The notes beneath the pieces were generated by a model, which did no database searches, had not been told where the DNA came from, and was given only the letters and a program-made list of their open reading frames with translations. Position numbers and translations under genes: made by a program. A stretch of 64,000 bases of DNA, taken from assembly GCF_036311985.1 (NCBI RefSeq), contig NZ_JAZDCJ010000029.1, one strand, 5' to 3'. Shown piece after piece: positions 18,106 to 25,133 of the stretch; positions within the stretch are counted from its first letter, which is position 1; each line of letters begins with the position of its first letter. This DNA comes from JAZDCJ01 sp036311985. Lineage in GTDB: Bacteria; Actinomycetota; Actinomycetes; Actinomycetales; Micrococcaceae.

Positions 18106-18125
18106 TTCGATCAAAACCGCTCGAA
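18106..18125. promoter_or_regulatory. Candidate DeoR operator dyad 1
   Basis: TTCGA and TCGAA flank ten bases that include the AT-rich TCAAAA. It lies about 75 bp upstream of the binding-protein GTG, where a repressor would cover the promoter. The assignment to DeoR rests on location only. Confidence 0.4.
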
Positions 18126-18136
18126 ATGCGACGTGT

Positions 18137-18158
18137 GTGACACTATGCCATTCGTCAC
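18137..18158. promoter_or_regulatory. Candidate operator dyad 2
   Basis: GTGAC and GTCAC separated by twelve bases, in a longer imperfect dyad (TGTGTGAC with GTCACAACA). It could bind DeoR or, since the arms resemble TGTGA/TCACA half-sites, a Crp-family protein. Prediction only. Confidence 0.35.
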
Positions 18159-18345
18159 AACACAACACAAGAGTTCAGCCCCGCACAAAATATTGCATGA
18201 CTCGGGCCGGGCCCGGACGACCCGCGTCCGGCGTCGCCTCCACCCTCCCCGCGTGGCCCCCATCGAGCGGCCCGGCCTGTACTTCCGCGGATTCTCCGCT
18301 ACTGTGGAGCCCAACAACGACCCCGGCCCAGGACGGATGCAGCGC

Positions 18346-19134
18346 ATGACCGAAATGCTCCCCCCGCAACGGCGGCGTCACATTCTCGAACAACTGAACA
18401 AACATGGACAGGTCCGCGTCACCGAGCTGTCGCAGAAGCTCGGCGTGTCCGAGATGACCGTGCGGCGGGACCTGAACCAGCTCGCGGCAGAGGGATCGGC
18501 GACGAAGGTCCACGGAGGCGCGACCCGTGAGGCCAGCGCGACGAGCGCCGAACCCGGATTCGCCAAGAAGCTCGGCCTGCAGTCGGGCCCCAAGGAGCTC
18601 ATCGCCACGGCGGCATCCGCCCTGGTGCGTCCCGGCATGTCCCTCGCCCTGAATTCCGGGACCACGACGTTCACGCTCGCCCGGCACTGCACCTCCATCA
18701 ACGACCTGACGATCATCACCAACTCGCCGCGCATCGCCGCCGAGTTCTACGCAGCGGACAACACGAGCCAGACCGTGATCCTCACGGGCGGCGTGCACAC
18801 GCCCTCCGATGCGCTCGTCGGCCCGCTCGCGGTCGCCGCCCTGGGCCAGCTGCACGTCGACGTCGTCTTCATGGGAGTCCACGGGATGACGGTCGAGAGC
18901 GGCATCACGACCCCCAACATGCTCGAGGCCCAGGTCAATCGGGCGCTCATGGCCAGCGCGGCGCGCACGATCGTCCTGGCCGACCACACGAAGTGGGGCG
19001 TGACCGGGCTGTGCCGCATCGCCGACCTCGCCGAGGTGGACCTGCTCATCACCGACCGCGACCTCGACGCGTCCGCGCGGGATGAGCTGCGCGAGCACGT
19101 GGACGAGCTGCTCGTGGCGGACGCCGCCTCGTGA
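18346..19134 (+). CDS. DeoR/GlpR-family transcriptional regulator
   Basis: Sugar-phosphate-responsive repressor, most likely of the divergent galactoside operon. The 262-residue protein has the DeoR helix-turn-helix at the N-terminus (RRRHILEQLNKHGQVRVTELSQ then LGVSEMTVRRDLNQL) and the C-terminal ribose-5-phosphate-isomerase-like sensor with LALNSGTTTFTLA, ILTGGVHTP and VLADHTKWG. The ligand may be a galactose or tagatose phosphate, which is inferred. I chose the ATG at 18346; ATGs at 18337 and 18355 are alternatives and AGGA at 18330 does not settle the choice. The stop overlaps the next gene as GTGA. Confidence 0.88.
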   Translation: MTEMLPPQRRRHILEQLNKHGQVRVTELSQKLGVSEMTVRRDLNQLAAEGSATKVHGGATREASATSAEPGFAKKLGLQSGPKELIATAASALVRPGMSLALNSGTTTFTLARHCTSINDLTIITNSPRIAAEFYAADNTSQTVILTGGVHTPSDALVGPLAVAALGQLHVDVVFMGVHGMTVESGITTPNMLEAQVNRALMASAARTIVLADHTKWGVTGLCRIADLAEVDLLITDRDLDASARDELREHVDELLVADAAS

Positions 19135-20288
19135 GCGCGGGCGCACCCGCGCTGGACGCGGCCCTCGCCCAGCGGATCGTGGACCACGTCGCCCCAAGCC
19201 TGGAGCAGAACGTGAACATCATGGACCCGACGGGCCTGATCGTCGCCTCCCGCGAACCCGGCCGCGTGGGCCGGCTGCACCACGCCGCCCGTCGCGCCGC
19301 CCGGACCGGGGAGGCCGTCGCCGTCCATCCGGGCGAGGCCCGCGGCGGGGAGCAGCCCGGCGTGAACGTGCCGCTCGTGTTCGACGGCGGCCTCCTCGGC
19401 GTCGTCGGCATCACGGGCGAACCCGCCCGCGTGGGGCCCCTCGCGGACCTGCTCGTCCTGGCGATCGGCCTCCTGCTGGCGCGCGAACGCGAGGCGGACG
19501 ACGCCGCCCGCCGCGAGGCCCTCGACCGCGAGCTGCTCTCCCGGCTCGTCACGGCACCGACGGACCCGGAGGCCGCGGCCGCAGCGCTCGCCGCGGTCCA
19601 CCCACCCCTCGCCGCCCCTTGGTTCCTGGCCGCGGTGCTCGAGGCGCCGGACCGGTCGGAGGGCCACGAGGCCGCCAGCCCGGGCAGCCGCGCCGCTGTC
19701 ACCCCGGGTCCGCCCCGGCAGGCCGGCGCGATCTCGCGGGCCCTCGCTCCCACCGGCCGCTTCCGCACGGCCGTGTTCCTCGGCGCCCTGTGGGTCCTGG
19801 GCTCCGCGACGGACGCGGATCGGGCACTCCTGTGCCGGACCGCCGGGGCCCACGGGGGCCTCGTGCTCCTCGGCGACCCCTGCCCCGATGCCGCGACGCT
19901 GGGCGGTTCGGCCAAGGCCCTCGGCGCGCTGTGCGCGCGGCCGGCCGTCCTCCCGCAGGCGGACGGGACCCCGCCGAACGTCCTCCACTTGCGGCACCTC
20001 ACGGCCGAGCTCGCCGTGGCCGCGCTGGATCCCGAGGCGGCCCGGCACCTCGCCGCCCGGTGCGAACCGCTCGGACGGCAGCACCTCGAGACGCTCGCCG
20101 CCTACCTGGGGTGCGGCGGCTCGGCCGCGGGAGCCGCCCGCGCTCTCTTCGCCCACCGCAACACGGTGCTGCAGCGGCTCGATCGGATCACGACCCTCTC
20201 CGGCCTGGATCCGCGCGATCCCCGGGAGGCGCTGACCCTGCGGCTCGCCCTCGCCGCCGCGCGTGATGGGACTCCGGAGCCCTCATGA
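19131..20288 (+). CDS. CdaR-like sugar-diacid regulator
   Basis: Predicted transcription activator of glycerate/sugar-acid use. The 385-residue protein starts with a diacid-recognition domain (ALAQRIVDHVAPSLEQNVNIMD, ASREPGRVGRLH, GVVGITGEP) and ends with a PucR/CdaR-type helix-turn-helix (ETLAAYLGCGGSAAGAARAL then FAHRNTVLQRLDRI). In E. coli, CdaR controls glycerate and glucarate genes; here the next gene is glycerate kinase, which fits. The GTG start overlaps the deoR stop (GTGA at 19131-19134), so it is translated with deoR although their ligands probably differ. The DNA around the stop codon is a tandem 8-bp repeat. Confidence 0.85.
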   Translation: MSAGAPALDAALAQRIVDHVAPSLEQNVNIMDPTGLIVASREPGRVGRLHHAARRAARTGEAVAVHPGEARGGEQPGVNVPLVFDGGLLGVVGITGEPARVGPLADLLVLAIGLLLAREREADDAARREALDRELLSRLVTAPTDPEAAAAALAAVHPPLAAPWFLAAVLEAPDRSEGHEAASPGSRAAVTPGPPRQAGAISRALAPTGRFRTAVFLGALWVLGSATDADRALLCRTAGAHGGLVLLGDPCPDAATLGGSAKALGALCARPAVLPQADGTPPNVLHLRHLTAELAVAALDPEAARHLAARCEPLGRQHLETLAAYLGCGGSAAGAARALFAHRNTVLQRLDRITTLSGLDPRDPREALTLRLALAAARDGTPEPS

Positions 20289-20319
20289 CCGCATGACCGC
20301 ATGACCGCATGACCGCATG
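20284..20319 (+). repeat. Tandem 8-bp repeat, 4.5 copies
   Basis: CATGACCG repeated four times plus a CATG remnant. The first copy contains the stop codon of the CdaR-like gene. Copy number can change by slippage; since the repeat lies after the stop, this would alter only the spacer before the glycerate kinase gene. Confidence 0.9.
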
Positions 20320-20410
20320 TGCAGCCTGCCCACGACTACTGCCGTCTCGAGGCGGAATCCCGGGCGGTCTACCCATATCCGGCGGTCGGGCGCCGACGTA
20401 GAGTCGACCC

Positions 20411-21682
20411 ATGTCCTCGCCGCACGCCACACAGCCGTCGTCCCACAACGCACCGTCGTCACCCCGCCCCACCCCAGAGCCGTCCGGGCCGCGCATTATC
20501 GCCGTTCCGGATTCCTTCAAGGGCAGCGTCTCCGCCGCCGAGGCCGCGGCCGCCCTGGCCCGTGGCGCCCGCGCCGTCTTCGGCGCCGGCGCGCGGATCC
20601 GCGAGCTCCCGTTCGCCGACGGGGGCGAGGGCACCCTCGACGCCCTGCTCGCCGCGTGGGGGACCCCGGCGCTCACGGTCGCCGCGTCGGACGCCCTCGG
20701 CCGGCCCCGCGAAGCCCGCTACGGGATCTCCTCCGACGGGCGCACGGGGCTGATCGAGGCCGCCGAGGGCAACGGCCTGCCCCACGTCGCCGACGTGCCG
20801 TTGCAGCCGCTGCGCGCGGACAGCCACGGCGTGGGCCTGATCGCGCGCCGTCTCCTGGACGACGGCGTCGGGGAGGTCCTTCTGTGCATCGGCGGCTCCG
20901 CGAGCACCGACGGCGGGACGGGCCTCCTGCGCGCGCTCGGCGCACGCTTCACGGACGACGCCGGGGCCGAGGTCCCGCCCGGAGGCGCCGGGCTCGCACG
21001 GATCGCCGCGGTGGACCTCGAAGGGCTGCATCCGCGGGCGCGCGGGGTCCGGTGGCGGATCGCGGTCGACGTCGAGAACCCGCTGTGCGGCGAACGCGGG
21101 GCGGCCGCGGTGTTCGGACCGCAGAAGGGCGCGGGGCCCGGCGAGGTCGAGGCGCTCGACGCGGGGCTGGCCCGCTTCGCGCGTGTCCTCGCCCGGCACG
21201 GGGGACACGACGGACACGCGGGAGACGCGGAGGTGGAGGCGTCCGGCTTCCTCGAGGCGCCGGGCTTCGGTGCGGCCGGCGGCCTGCCGCTCGCGCTCGT
21301 CGCGCTGCTCGGGGCGGAGACCGTCCCCGGCGCGGAGCTCGTCGGCGACGCGGTGGGACTGCGCGGGGCCCTCGCCACGGCGGACATCGTCCTGACGGGC
21401 GAGGGCTCCTTCGACGAGCAGTCGCTCGGGGGAAAGGTCGTGGACGCCGTGCGGCGCCACGCCCCGGAGGCGGCGTCCGTCGTCGTCATCGCCGGGACGG
21501 TGCGGCTCTCCGCCGCCGCGTGCCGCCGGGCGGGGATCACGGCCGCGCTCTCGATCGCCCGCGGCCCCGCGGAGCTCGCGGCGCTGCAGGCGGACGCGGC
21601 GGAACTCATCGAGGACGCCGCGGCCCAGGCCTGCGCGCTGCTCGCGCCGGCCCGAACGGGGGCTCCCGGCTACTTCAGGTAG
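20411..21682 (+). CDS. glxK: Glycerate kinase (GlxK/GarK family)
   Basis: Phosphorylates D-glycerate with ATP, feeding sugar-acid or glyoxylate breakdown products into glycolysis. The 423-residue protein has the family signature RIIAVPDSFKGSVSAAEAA after a low-complexity leader of about 35 residues rich in Ser and Pro, then ELPFADGGEGTL, IGGSASTDGGTGLL and LTGEGSFDEQSLGGK. No strong ribosome binding site precedes the ATG, and the leader is unusual, so the true start is uncertain. It follows the CdaR-like regulator by 122 bp. Its 3' end overlaps the convergent M23 gene by 13 bp (21670-21682). Confidence 0.9.
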   Translation: MSSPHATQPSSHNAPSSPRPTPEPSGPRIIAVPDSFKGSVSAAEAAAALARGARAVFGAGARIRELPFADGGEGTLDALLAAWGTPALTVAASDALGRPREARYGISSDGRTGLIEAAEGNGLPHVADVPLQPLRADSHGVGLIARRLLDDGVGEVLLCIGGSASTDGGTGLLRALGARFTDDAGAEVPPGGAGLARIAAVDLEGLHPRARGVRWRIAVDVENPLCGERGAAAVFGPQKGAGPGEVEALDAGLARFARVLARHGGHDGHAGDAEVEASGFLEAPGFGAAGGLPLALVALLGAETVPGAELVGDAVGLRGALATADIVLTGEGSFDEQSLGGKVVDAVRRHAPEAASVVVIAGTVRLSAAACRRAGITAALSIARGPAELAALQADAAELIEDAAAQACALLAPARTGAPGYFR

Positions 21683-23772
21683 TCGCCGTGGACCCAGCCG
21701 GTGCGCGTGCCGTGGACCACCTGGAACCACACGCCCTTGCTGGCCTTGACCGTGACCTTGGTGTTGAGCGGGAGCACGGCGAGGGAGGCGAAGTTCGTGC
21801 CCGCCCCGGCGCGGAAGTTCACGCGGGCCGTCGTCGTCTTGCTCGCCGCCGGCTTCGCGGCCGGGGTCGCGGGCTTGGCCGGTGCCGCGGGCACGGCCGT
21901 CAGCTGGCTCGCCGGAACCCAACCGGTCACACCGGAGGCCACGACGCGCCGCCACGAACCCGAGCTGCCCGTCACGGAGACCGTCGCGCCCTTCGCGAGG
22001 ACCTTGAGGACCGGCTGGTTGTCCGCCGCGCCCCTGCGGACGTTGACCTGCACGGTGGTGCGGTAGTTGGCCGGCGTCAGGTTCGTGATGGTGCTGCCGC
22101 CCGTCGCGGCCTTCTTGGCGAGGTACTGCGAGGAGACCCACCCCGTCGTCGTGCCGGCCTTGACCTGGATCCACGTCCCGTTGGCCGCCACCTGCGTCAC
22201 CGCGGTGCCCTTCGCGAGGACCTTGAGGACCCTGTGGCTCGTGCCCGCACCCGCGCGCAGGTTCAGGTTCGCCGTCGTGGTGTGCGTCGTCGCCGCGGGA
22301 GCCGGGGTCGCGGGCTTCGGCTCGGGGGTGGCCGGTTTCGGGGCCGGGGCGGGCGTGGCGGGCTTCGGCGCCGGGGTCGCGGGCTTCGGCGCGGCCGCCG
22401 CGGCGGCCTTCTTCAGGTACTGCGAGGAGACCCACCCCGTCGTCGTGCCGGCCTTGACCTGGATCCAGGTTCCACTCACCGCGAGCTGCGTCACCGCGGT
22501 GCCGTTGGCGAGGACCTTGAGGACCTTGTGGCGCGTGCCCGCACCCGCGCGCAGGTTCAGGTTCGCGGTCGTGGTGTGCGTCGTCGCGGCGGGAGCCGGA
22601 GTGGCCGGCTTCGGCGCGGGGGTGGCCGGCTTCGGGGCCGGGGCGGGAGTGGTCGGCTTCGGGGCCGGCGCGGGCGTGGTGCCCGTCGCGGCGAGGTAGC
22701 TCGAGTAGACCCAGCCCGTGGAGCCGGAGTAGCTGAGCTTGTACCAGCCGTTGCTCTCCTCGCTCACGGCGACCACCGCGTCCTTCGGGAGCACCCGCAG
22801 CACGGGGGAGGAGGTCGAGGCCGCCTGGCGGATGTTGACGGCCGAGATGGCCTTGTAGTTCGCCCCGACGGGCTTCACCGTGCCCACGGGCGCGAGGTCT
22901 CCGGCGTCGGGGACGGACGGCGCCGGCGTCGTACCGGTCTTGACCTTGATCGGCGAGACGGCGGCGTGGGGCACCCAGCCCTTGACGCCCGCCGCGGTGA
23001 CGCGGACGAATCCGTTGGCCATGTCGCCCGGGACGCCGGTCATGGCGGTGTTCACGGGCAGGTTCTTCAGGACGGCCGACGTCGAGCTCGCGGCCGCGCG
23101 CAGGGTCGTGGCGGTCGCCGCGAAGTAGCCGCACGAGGTCGGCCGCAGGTCAGGGTAGATCAGGCTCGCGTTGGCGGCGAGGTCGACGCCGCGGGACTTC
23201 AGCCAGGCCGTGGGGTCGAGGTGCTTGCCCGTGTACCAGGCTCCCTCCCAGACCTCGAAGTGCAGATGCGGCCCGGTGGAGGGGCCCGAGGAGCCGACGA
23301 GGCCGATCTGCTGCCCCGCCTTGACCGTGCTCCCGGCCTTGACGTGGGTCGTCGCGTTCCACATGTGCACGTAGACGGTGTGGAAGGTCCGCCCGCCGAT
23401 CACGTGCTTGACCACGATGTAGCCGCTCGAGGCGCTCGTGCCGTTGTTGGTGCGGGTCACCGTGCCGTCCGCGACCGCGTAGATCGGGTCGTTGTTGGCG
23501 GCGCCGAGGTCCTGGCCCAGGTGGTTCGTCGAACCGCCGATCGTCGGGATGCAGCGCGCCCCGTAGCGGGAGGAGAAGCGGTAGCTGCCGGCCTTGAGCG
23601 GCAGCACCGTCTTGGCGGCGGCCGGGGCCGCGGGCAGGGAGGCCGGCAGGGTTCCCGGCGGGCCCGGGACGAGGGCGAGGGCCGGGGCGGCCTGCGCGGC
23701 GGGAGCCGCCAGCAGCGCGACGGCGAGGGCCGAGGTCGTGGAAACGGACAAGGCACGGCGGGCTGAGGCCAT
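21670..23772 (-). CDS. Secreted M23 endopeptidase with six SH3b modules
   Basis: Predicted zinc endopeptidase that cuts peptidoglycan cross-links outside the cell. The 700-residue protein has a signal peptide (MASARRALSVSTTSALAVAL, ending AAQA), then the M23 domain with metal ligands in NHLGQDLG (His84, Asp88) and GPHLHFEV (about residue 170). Six SH3b modules follow, centred near residues 222, 311, 404, 502, 574 and 649, each with the RAGAG or NVR-type motif and a GWV ending; they should bind cell wall. Pro/Ala/Lys linkers separate modules 2, 3 and 4. Modules 3 and 4 are almost identical at DNA level. AAAGGGTG precedes the ATG by about eight bases. Confidence 0.93.
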   Translation of the reverse strand: MASARRALSVSTTSALAVALLAAPAAQAAPALALVPGPPGTLPASLPAAPAAAKTVLPLKAGSYRFSSRYGARCIPTIGGSTNHLGQDLGAANNDPIYAVADGTVTRTNNGTSASSGYIVVKHVIGGRTFHTVYVHMWNATTHVKAGSTVKAGQQIGLVGSSGPSTGPHLHFEVWEGAWYTGKHLDPTAWLKSRGVDLAANASLIYPDLRPTSCGYFAATATTLRAAASSTSAVLKNLPVNTAMTGVPGDMANGFVRVTAAGVKGWVPHAAVSPIKVKTGTTPAPSVPDAGDLAPVGTVKPVGANYKAISAVNIRQAASTSSPVLRVLPKDAVVAVSEESNGWYKLSYSGSTGWVYSSYLAATGTTPAPAPKPTTPAPAPKPATPAPKPATPAPAATTHTTTANLNLRAGAGTRHKVLKVLANGTAVTQLAVSGTWIQVKAGTTTGWVSSQYLKKAAAAAAPKPATPAPKPATPAPAPKPATPEPKPATPAPAATTHTTTANLNLRAGAGTSHRVLKVLAKGTAVTQVAANGTWIQVKAGTTTGWVSSQYLAKKAATGGSTITNLTPANYRTTVQVNVRRGAADNQPVLKVLAKGATVSVTGSSGSWRRVVASGVTGWVPASQLTAVPAAPAKPATPAAKPAASKTTTARVNFRAGAGTNFASLAVLPLNTKVTVKASKGVWFQVVHGTRTGWVHGDYLK
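22121..22680. repeat. Intragenic direct repeat of about 294 bp (SH3b modules 3 and 4)
   Basis: The DNA starting at 22121 (AGGTACTGCGAGGAGACCCA) recurs from 22415 with few changes, a period of about 294 bp or 98 codons, covering one SH3b module and its Pro/Ala linker. The period is a multiple of three, so recombination between copies would gain or lose a whole module in frame. Confidence 0.75.
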
Positions 23773-23962
23773 GTCGAATCACCCTTTTGAGTTGGGGCCG
23801 GATCGGGTCCGGTCGCGGTCGGAACGTGGGCCCAACCCCCCACAGAGCCGACCCAGAACCCAGAGTAGCTGAAGACACATGCTTCACATAAGTGTCGTTC
23901 CACAACTTTCTTCCCATCAGCCCCAATAATTCGCCCTGGGCTCCCGATAGGATCGACGCACC
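23773..23962 (-). promoter_or_regulatory. Upstream region of the M23 gene with a 23-bp dyad
   Basis: A 190-bp divergent spacer shared with the S4-domain gene. Its distal half is AT-richer. GACAC at 23874-23878 and GTGTC at 23892-23896 form a dyad with a 13-base centre, roughly 100 bp from the M23 start; it may be a regulator site. I looked for a cyclic-di-AMP riboswitch, which often precedes actinobacterial wall hydrolases, and did not recognise its conserved elements. Confidence 0.3.
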
Positions 23963-24346
23963 ATGACTCCGGCAGCCTCTTCCACCCGCGTCGACGCCTG
24001 GCTCTGGGCCGTTCGCGCCTACAAAACCCGCTCGGCGGCGACGGCCGCGTGCCGCGCCGGACACGTCCGCGTCAACGACCGCCCGGCCAAGGCCGCGCAG
24101 ACGATCGTCCCCGGCGACGTGCTCCGGGTCCGCCAGCACGGATTCGACCGGATCCTCGAGGTACGGCAGCTGATCTCCAAGCGCGTCGGGGCCGAGGCCG
24201 CGGCCCGCTGCTACGCCGACCACACGCCCGAACGGCCCCGCGAGGTCGTGCCGATGGTCCCCGTCCGCGACCGCGGGACGGGCCGGCCCACCAAGAAGGA
24301 CCGCCGGGAGATGGAGCGGCTCCGGGACACGATCCGCAAGTCGTAG
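23963..24346 (+). CDS. hslR: S4-domain RNA-binding protein, Hsp15 (HslR) family
   Basis: Binds ribosomal RNA; in E. coli, Hsp15 rescues 50S subunits that carry stalled nascent chains. The 127-residue protein has a complete S4 domain: RVDAWLWAVRAYKTRSAATAAC, RAGHVRVND, and IVPGDVLRVRQ, followed by a basic C-terminal tail (RPTKKDRREMERLRD). Length and tail match the family. It stands alone; a strong stem-loop follows at 24411. Confidence 0.88.
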   Translation: MTPAASSTRVDAWLWAVRAYKTRSAATAACRAGHVRVNDRPAKAAQTIVPGDVLRVRQHGFDRILEVRQLISKRVGAEAAARCYADHTPERPREVVPMVPVRDRGTGRPTKKDRREMERLRDTIRKS

Positions 24347-24361
24347 GCCTGAGCGCGGTCC

Positions 24362-24399
24362 GGTGGGCGGCGGGCATCCCGGTGGGCGGCCGGCATCCC
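24362..24399 (+). repeat. Two tandem 19-bp copies after hslR
   Basis: GGTGGGCGGCGGGCATCCC at 24362-24380 is repeated with one change at 24381-24399, followed by the beginning of a third copy (GGTGGACGGC). Noncoding; no function visible. Confidence 0.8.
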
Positions 24400-24410
24400 G
24401 GTGGACGGCG

Positions 24411-24446
24411 AAGGGCCGCCCCGCACCGAAGCGCGGGGCGGCCCTT
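24411..24446. terminator. Strong bidirectional stem-loop
   Basis: AAGGGCCGCCCCGC (24411-24424) pairs perfectly with GCGGGGCGGCCCTT (24433-24446) around an 8-base loop, a 14-bp stem. It lies between the convergent hslR and ferritin genes. The A and T pairs at the base give short tracts on both strands, so it probably ends both transcripts. Confidence 0.85.
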
Positions 24447-24472
24447 GCGGGTCGTGGGACGGACCTGTCCGG

Positions 24473-24976
24473 TTACGGCCCCTCGGCCGGGCGGGAGCCC
24501 AGCTCCGAGTCGAGGCGCAGCAGTCCATTACCGTCCTCGCCGATGAGCTTCACGCGGCCGATGATCTCGGAGACGGTGGCCTCCTCCTCGACCTGCTCCT
24601 CGACGAACCAGTTCAGCAGCGGCAGGGCGTCGATATCGCCCTCGGCCTGCGCCAGCCGGTAGAGGTCGCGGATCGCCTCGGAGACCTTCTTCTCGTGGGC
24701 CAGGGAGGCCTCGAAGGCGTCGAGCACGGACTTCACCGCGACGTCCGGGGACTTGATCGCGCCGATCTCCGGGTGCGCGTCGCGGTCGGTCATGTGGGAG
24801 ATGAACTTCTCCGCGTGGACGATCTCCTCCTGCGACTGGGCGCGGAACCACGCGGCGATGCCCGGGAGGTCCTTGACCTCCATCTCGATCGAGAGCTGCC
24901 GGTACACGACCGACGCCTCGATCTCCAGCGTTACCTGCTTGTTGAATGCTTCTTCAAGTTTTCCTGTCAGCTCCAT
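24473..24976 (-). CDS. ftnA: Non-haem ferritin
   Basis: Forms a shell that oxidises and stores iron. The 167-residue protein is of usual bacterial ferritin length. Ferroxidase-site residues are in EIEASVVYRQ (first Glu and Tyr), QSQEEIVHAEKFISH (Glu and His), EASLAHEKK (Glu) and NWFVEEQVEEE (Gln/Glu). The ATG at 24976 begins the classic MELTGKLEEAFNKQV; an in-frame start at 25003 would add nine residues. Upstream, TTAGGCCAAAC resembles half of an IdeR iron box but the other half is not convincing. It converges on hslR at the stem-loop. Confidence 0.92.
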   Translation of the reverse strand: MELTGKLEEAFNKQVTLEIEASVVYRQLSIEMEVKDLPGIAAWFRAQSQEEIVHAEKFISHMTDRDAHPEIGAIKSPDVAVKSVLDAFEASLAHEKKVSEAIRDLYRLAQAEGDIDALPLLNWFVEEQVEEEATVSEIIGRVKLIGEDGNGLLRLDSELGSRPAEGP

Positions 24977-25133
24977 GGCCCCAAATCTACGACTGGAACT
25001 CAATTAAGTCATCAAAGTTTGGCCTAACTGACAGTGTCCTGCGGAGGATACGTCACGCTCCGCTGCCGCGCCCGGCGAAAGCGAGCCTGACCTCACCGCG
25101 GGCGTCCCGGGCCGGTGCGCCTAGGATGGCCGG

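Larger units (their letters stand above)
18034..18345. promoter_or_regulatory. Divergent control region of the galactoside operon and deoR
   Basis: About 310 bp between two divergent starts, more AT-rich than its surroundings. It holds two dyads. The first is TTCGA, ten bases, TCGAA at 18106-18125. The second is GTGAC, twelve bases, GTCAC at 18137-18158. On the minus strand, GCGGTTTTGATC and GTGGTTTTATC also recur about 20 bp apart, on the same helix face. These are candidate operators for the adjacent DeoR protein, which in this family commonly controls the neighbouring sugar operon. I could not place -10/-35 elements with confidence. Confidence 0.45.

Noticed and set aside
23773..23962. Possible cyclic-di-AMP riboswitch before the M23 gene
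   Set aside because: Such riboswitches often precede wall hydrolases, but I could not find the conserved helices and GAA-type junctions here. A covariance-model search of this segment would settle it.
24977..25060. IdeR/DmdR iron box upstream of ferritin
   Set aside because: TTAGGCCAAAC resembles one half of the consensus, but the second half does not match.
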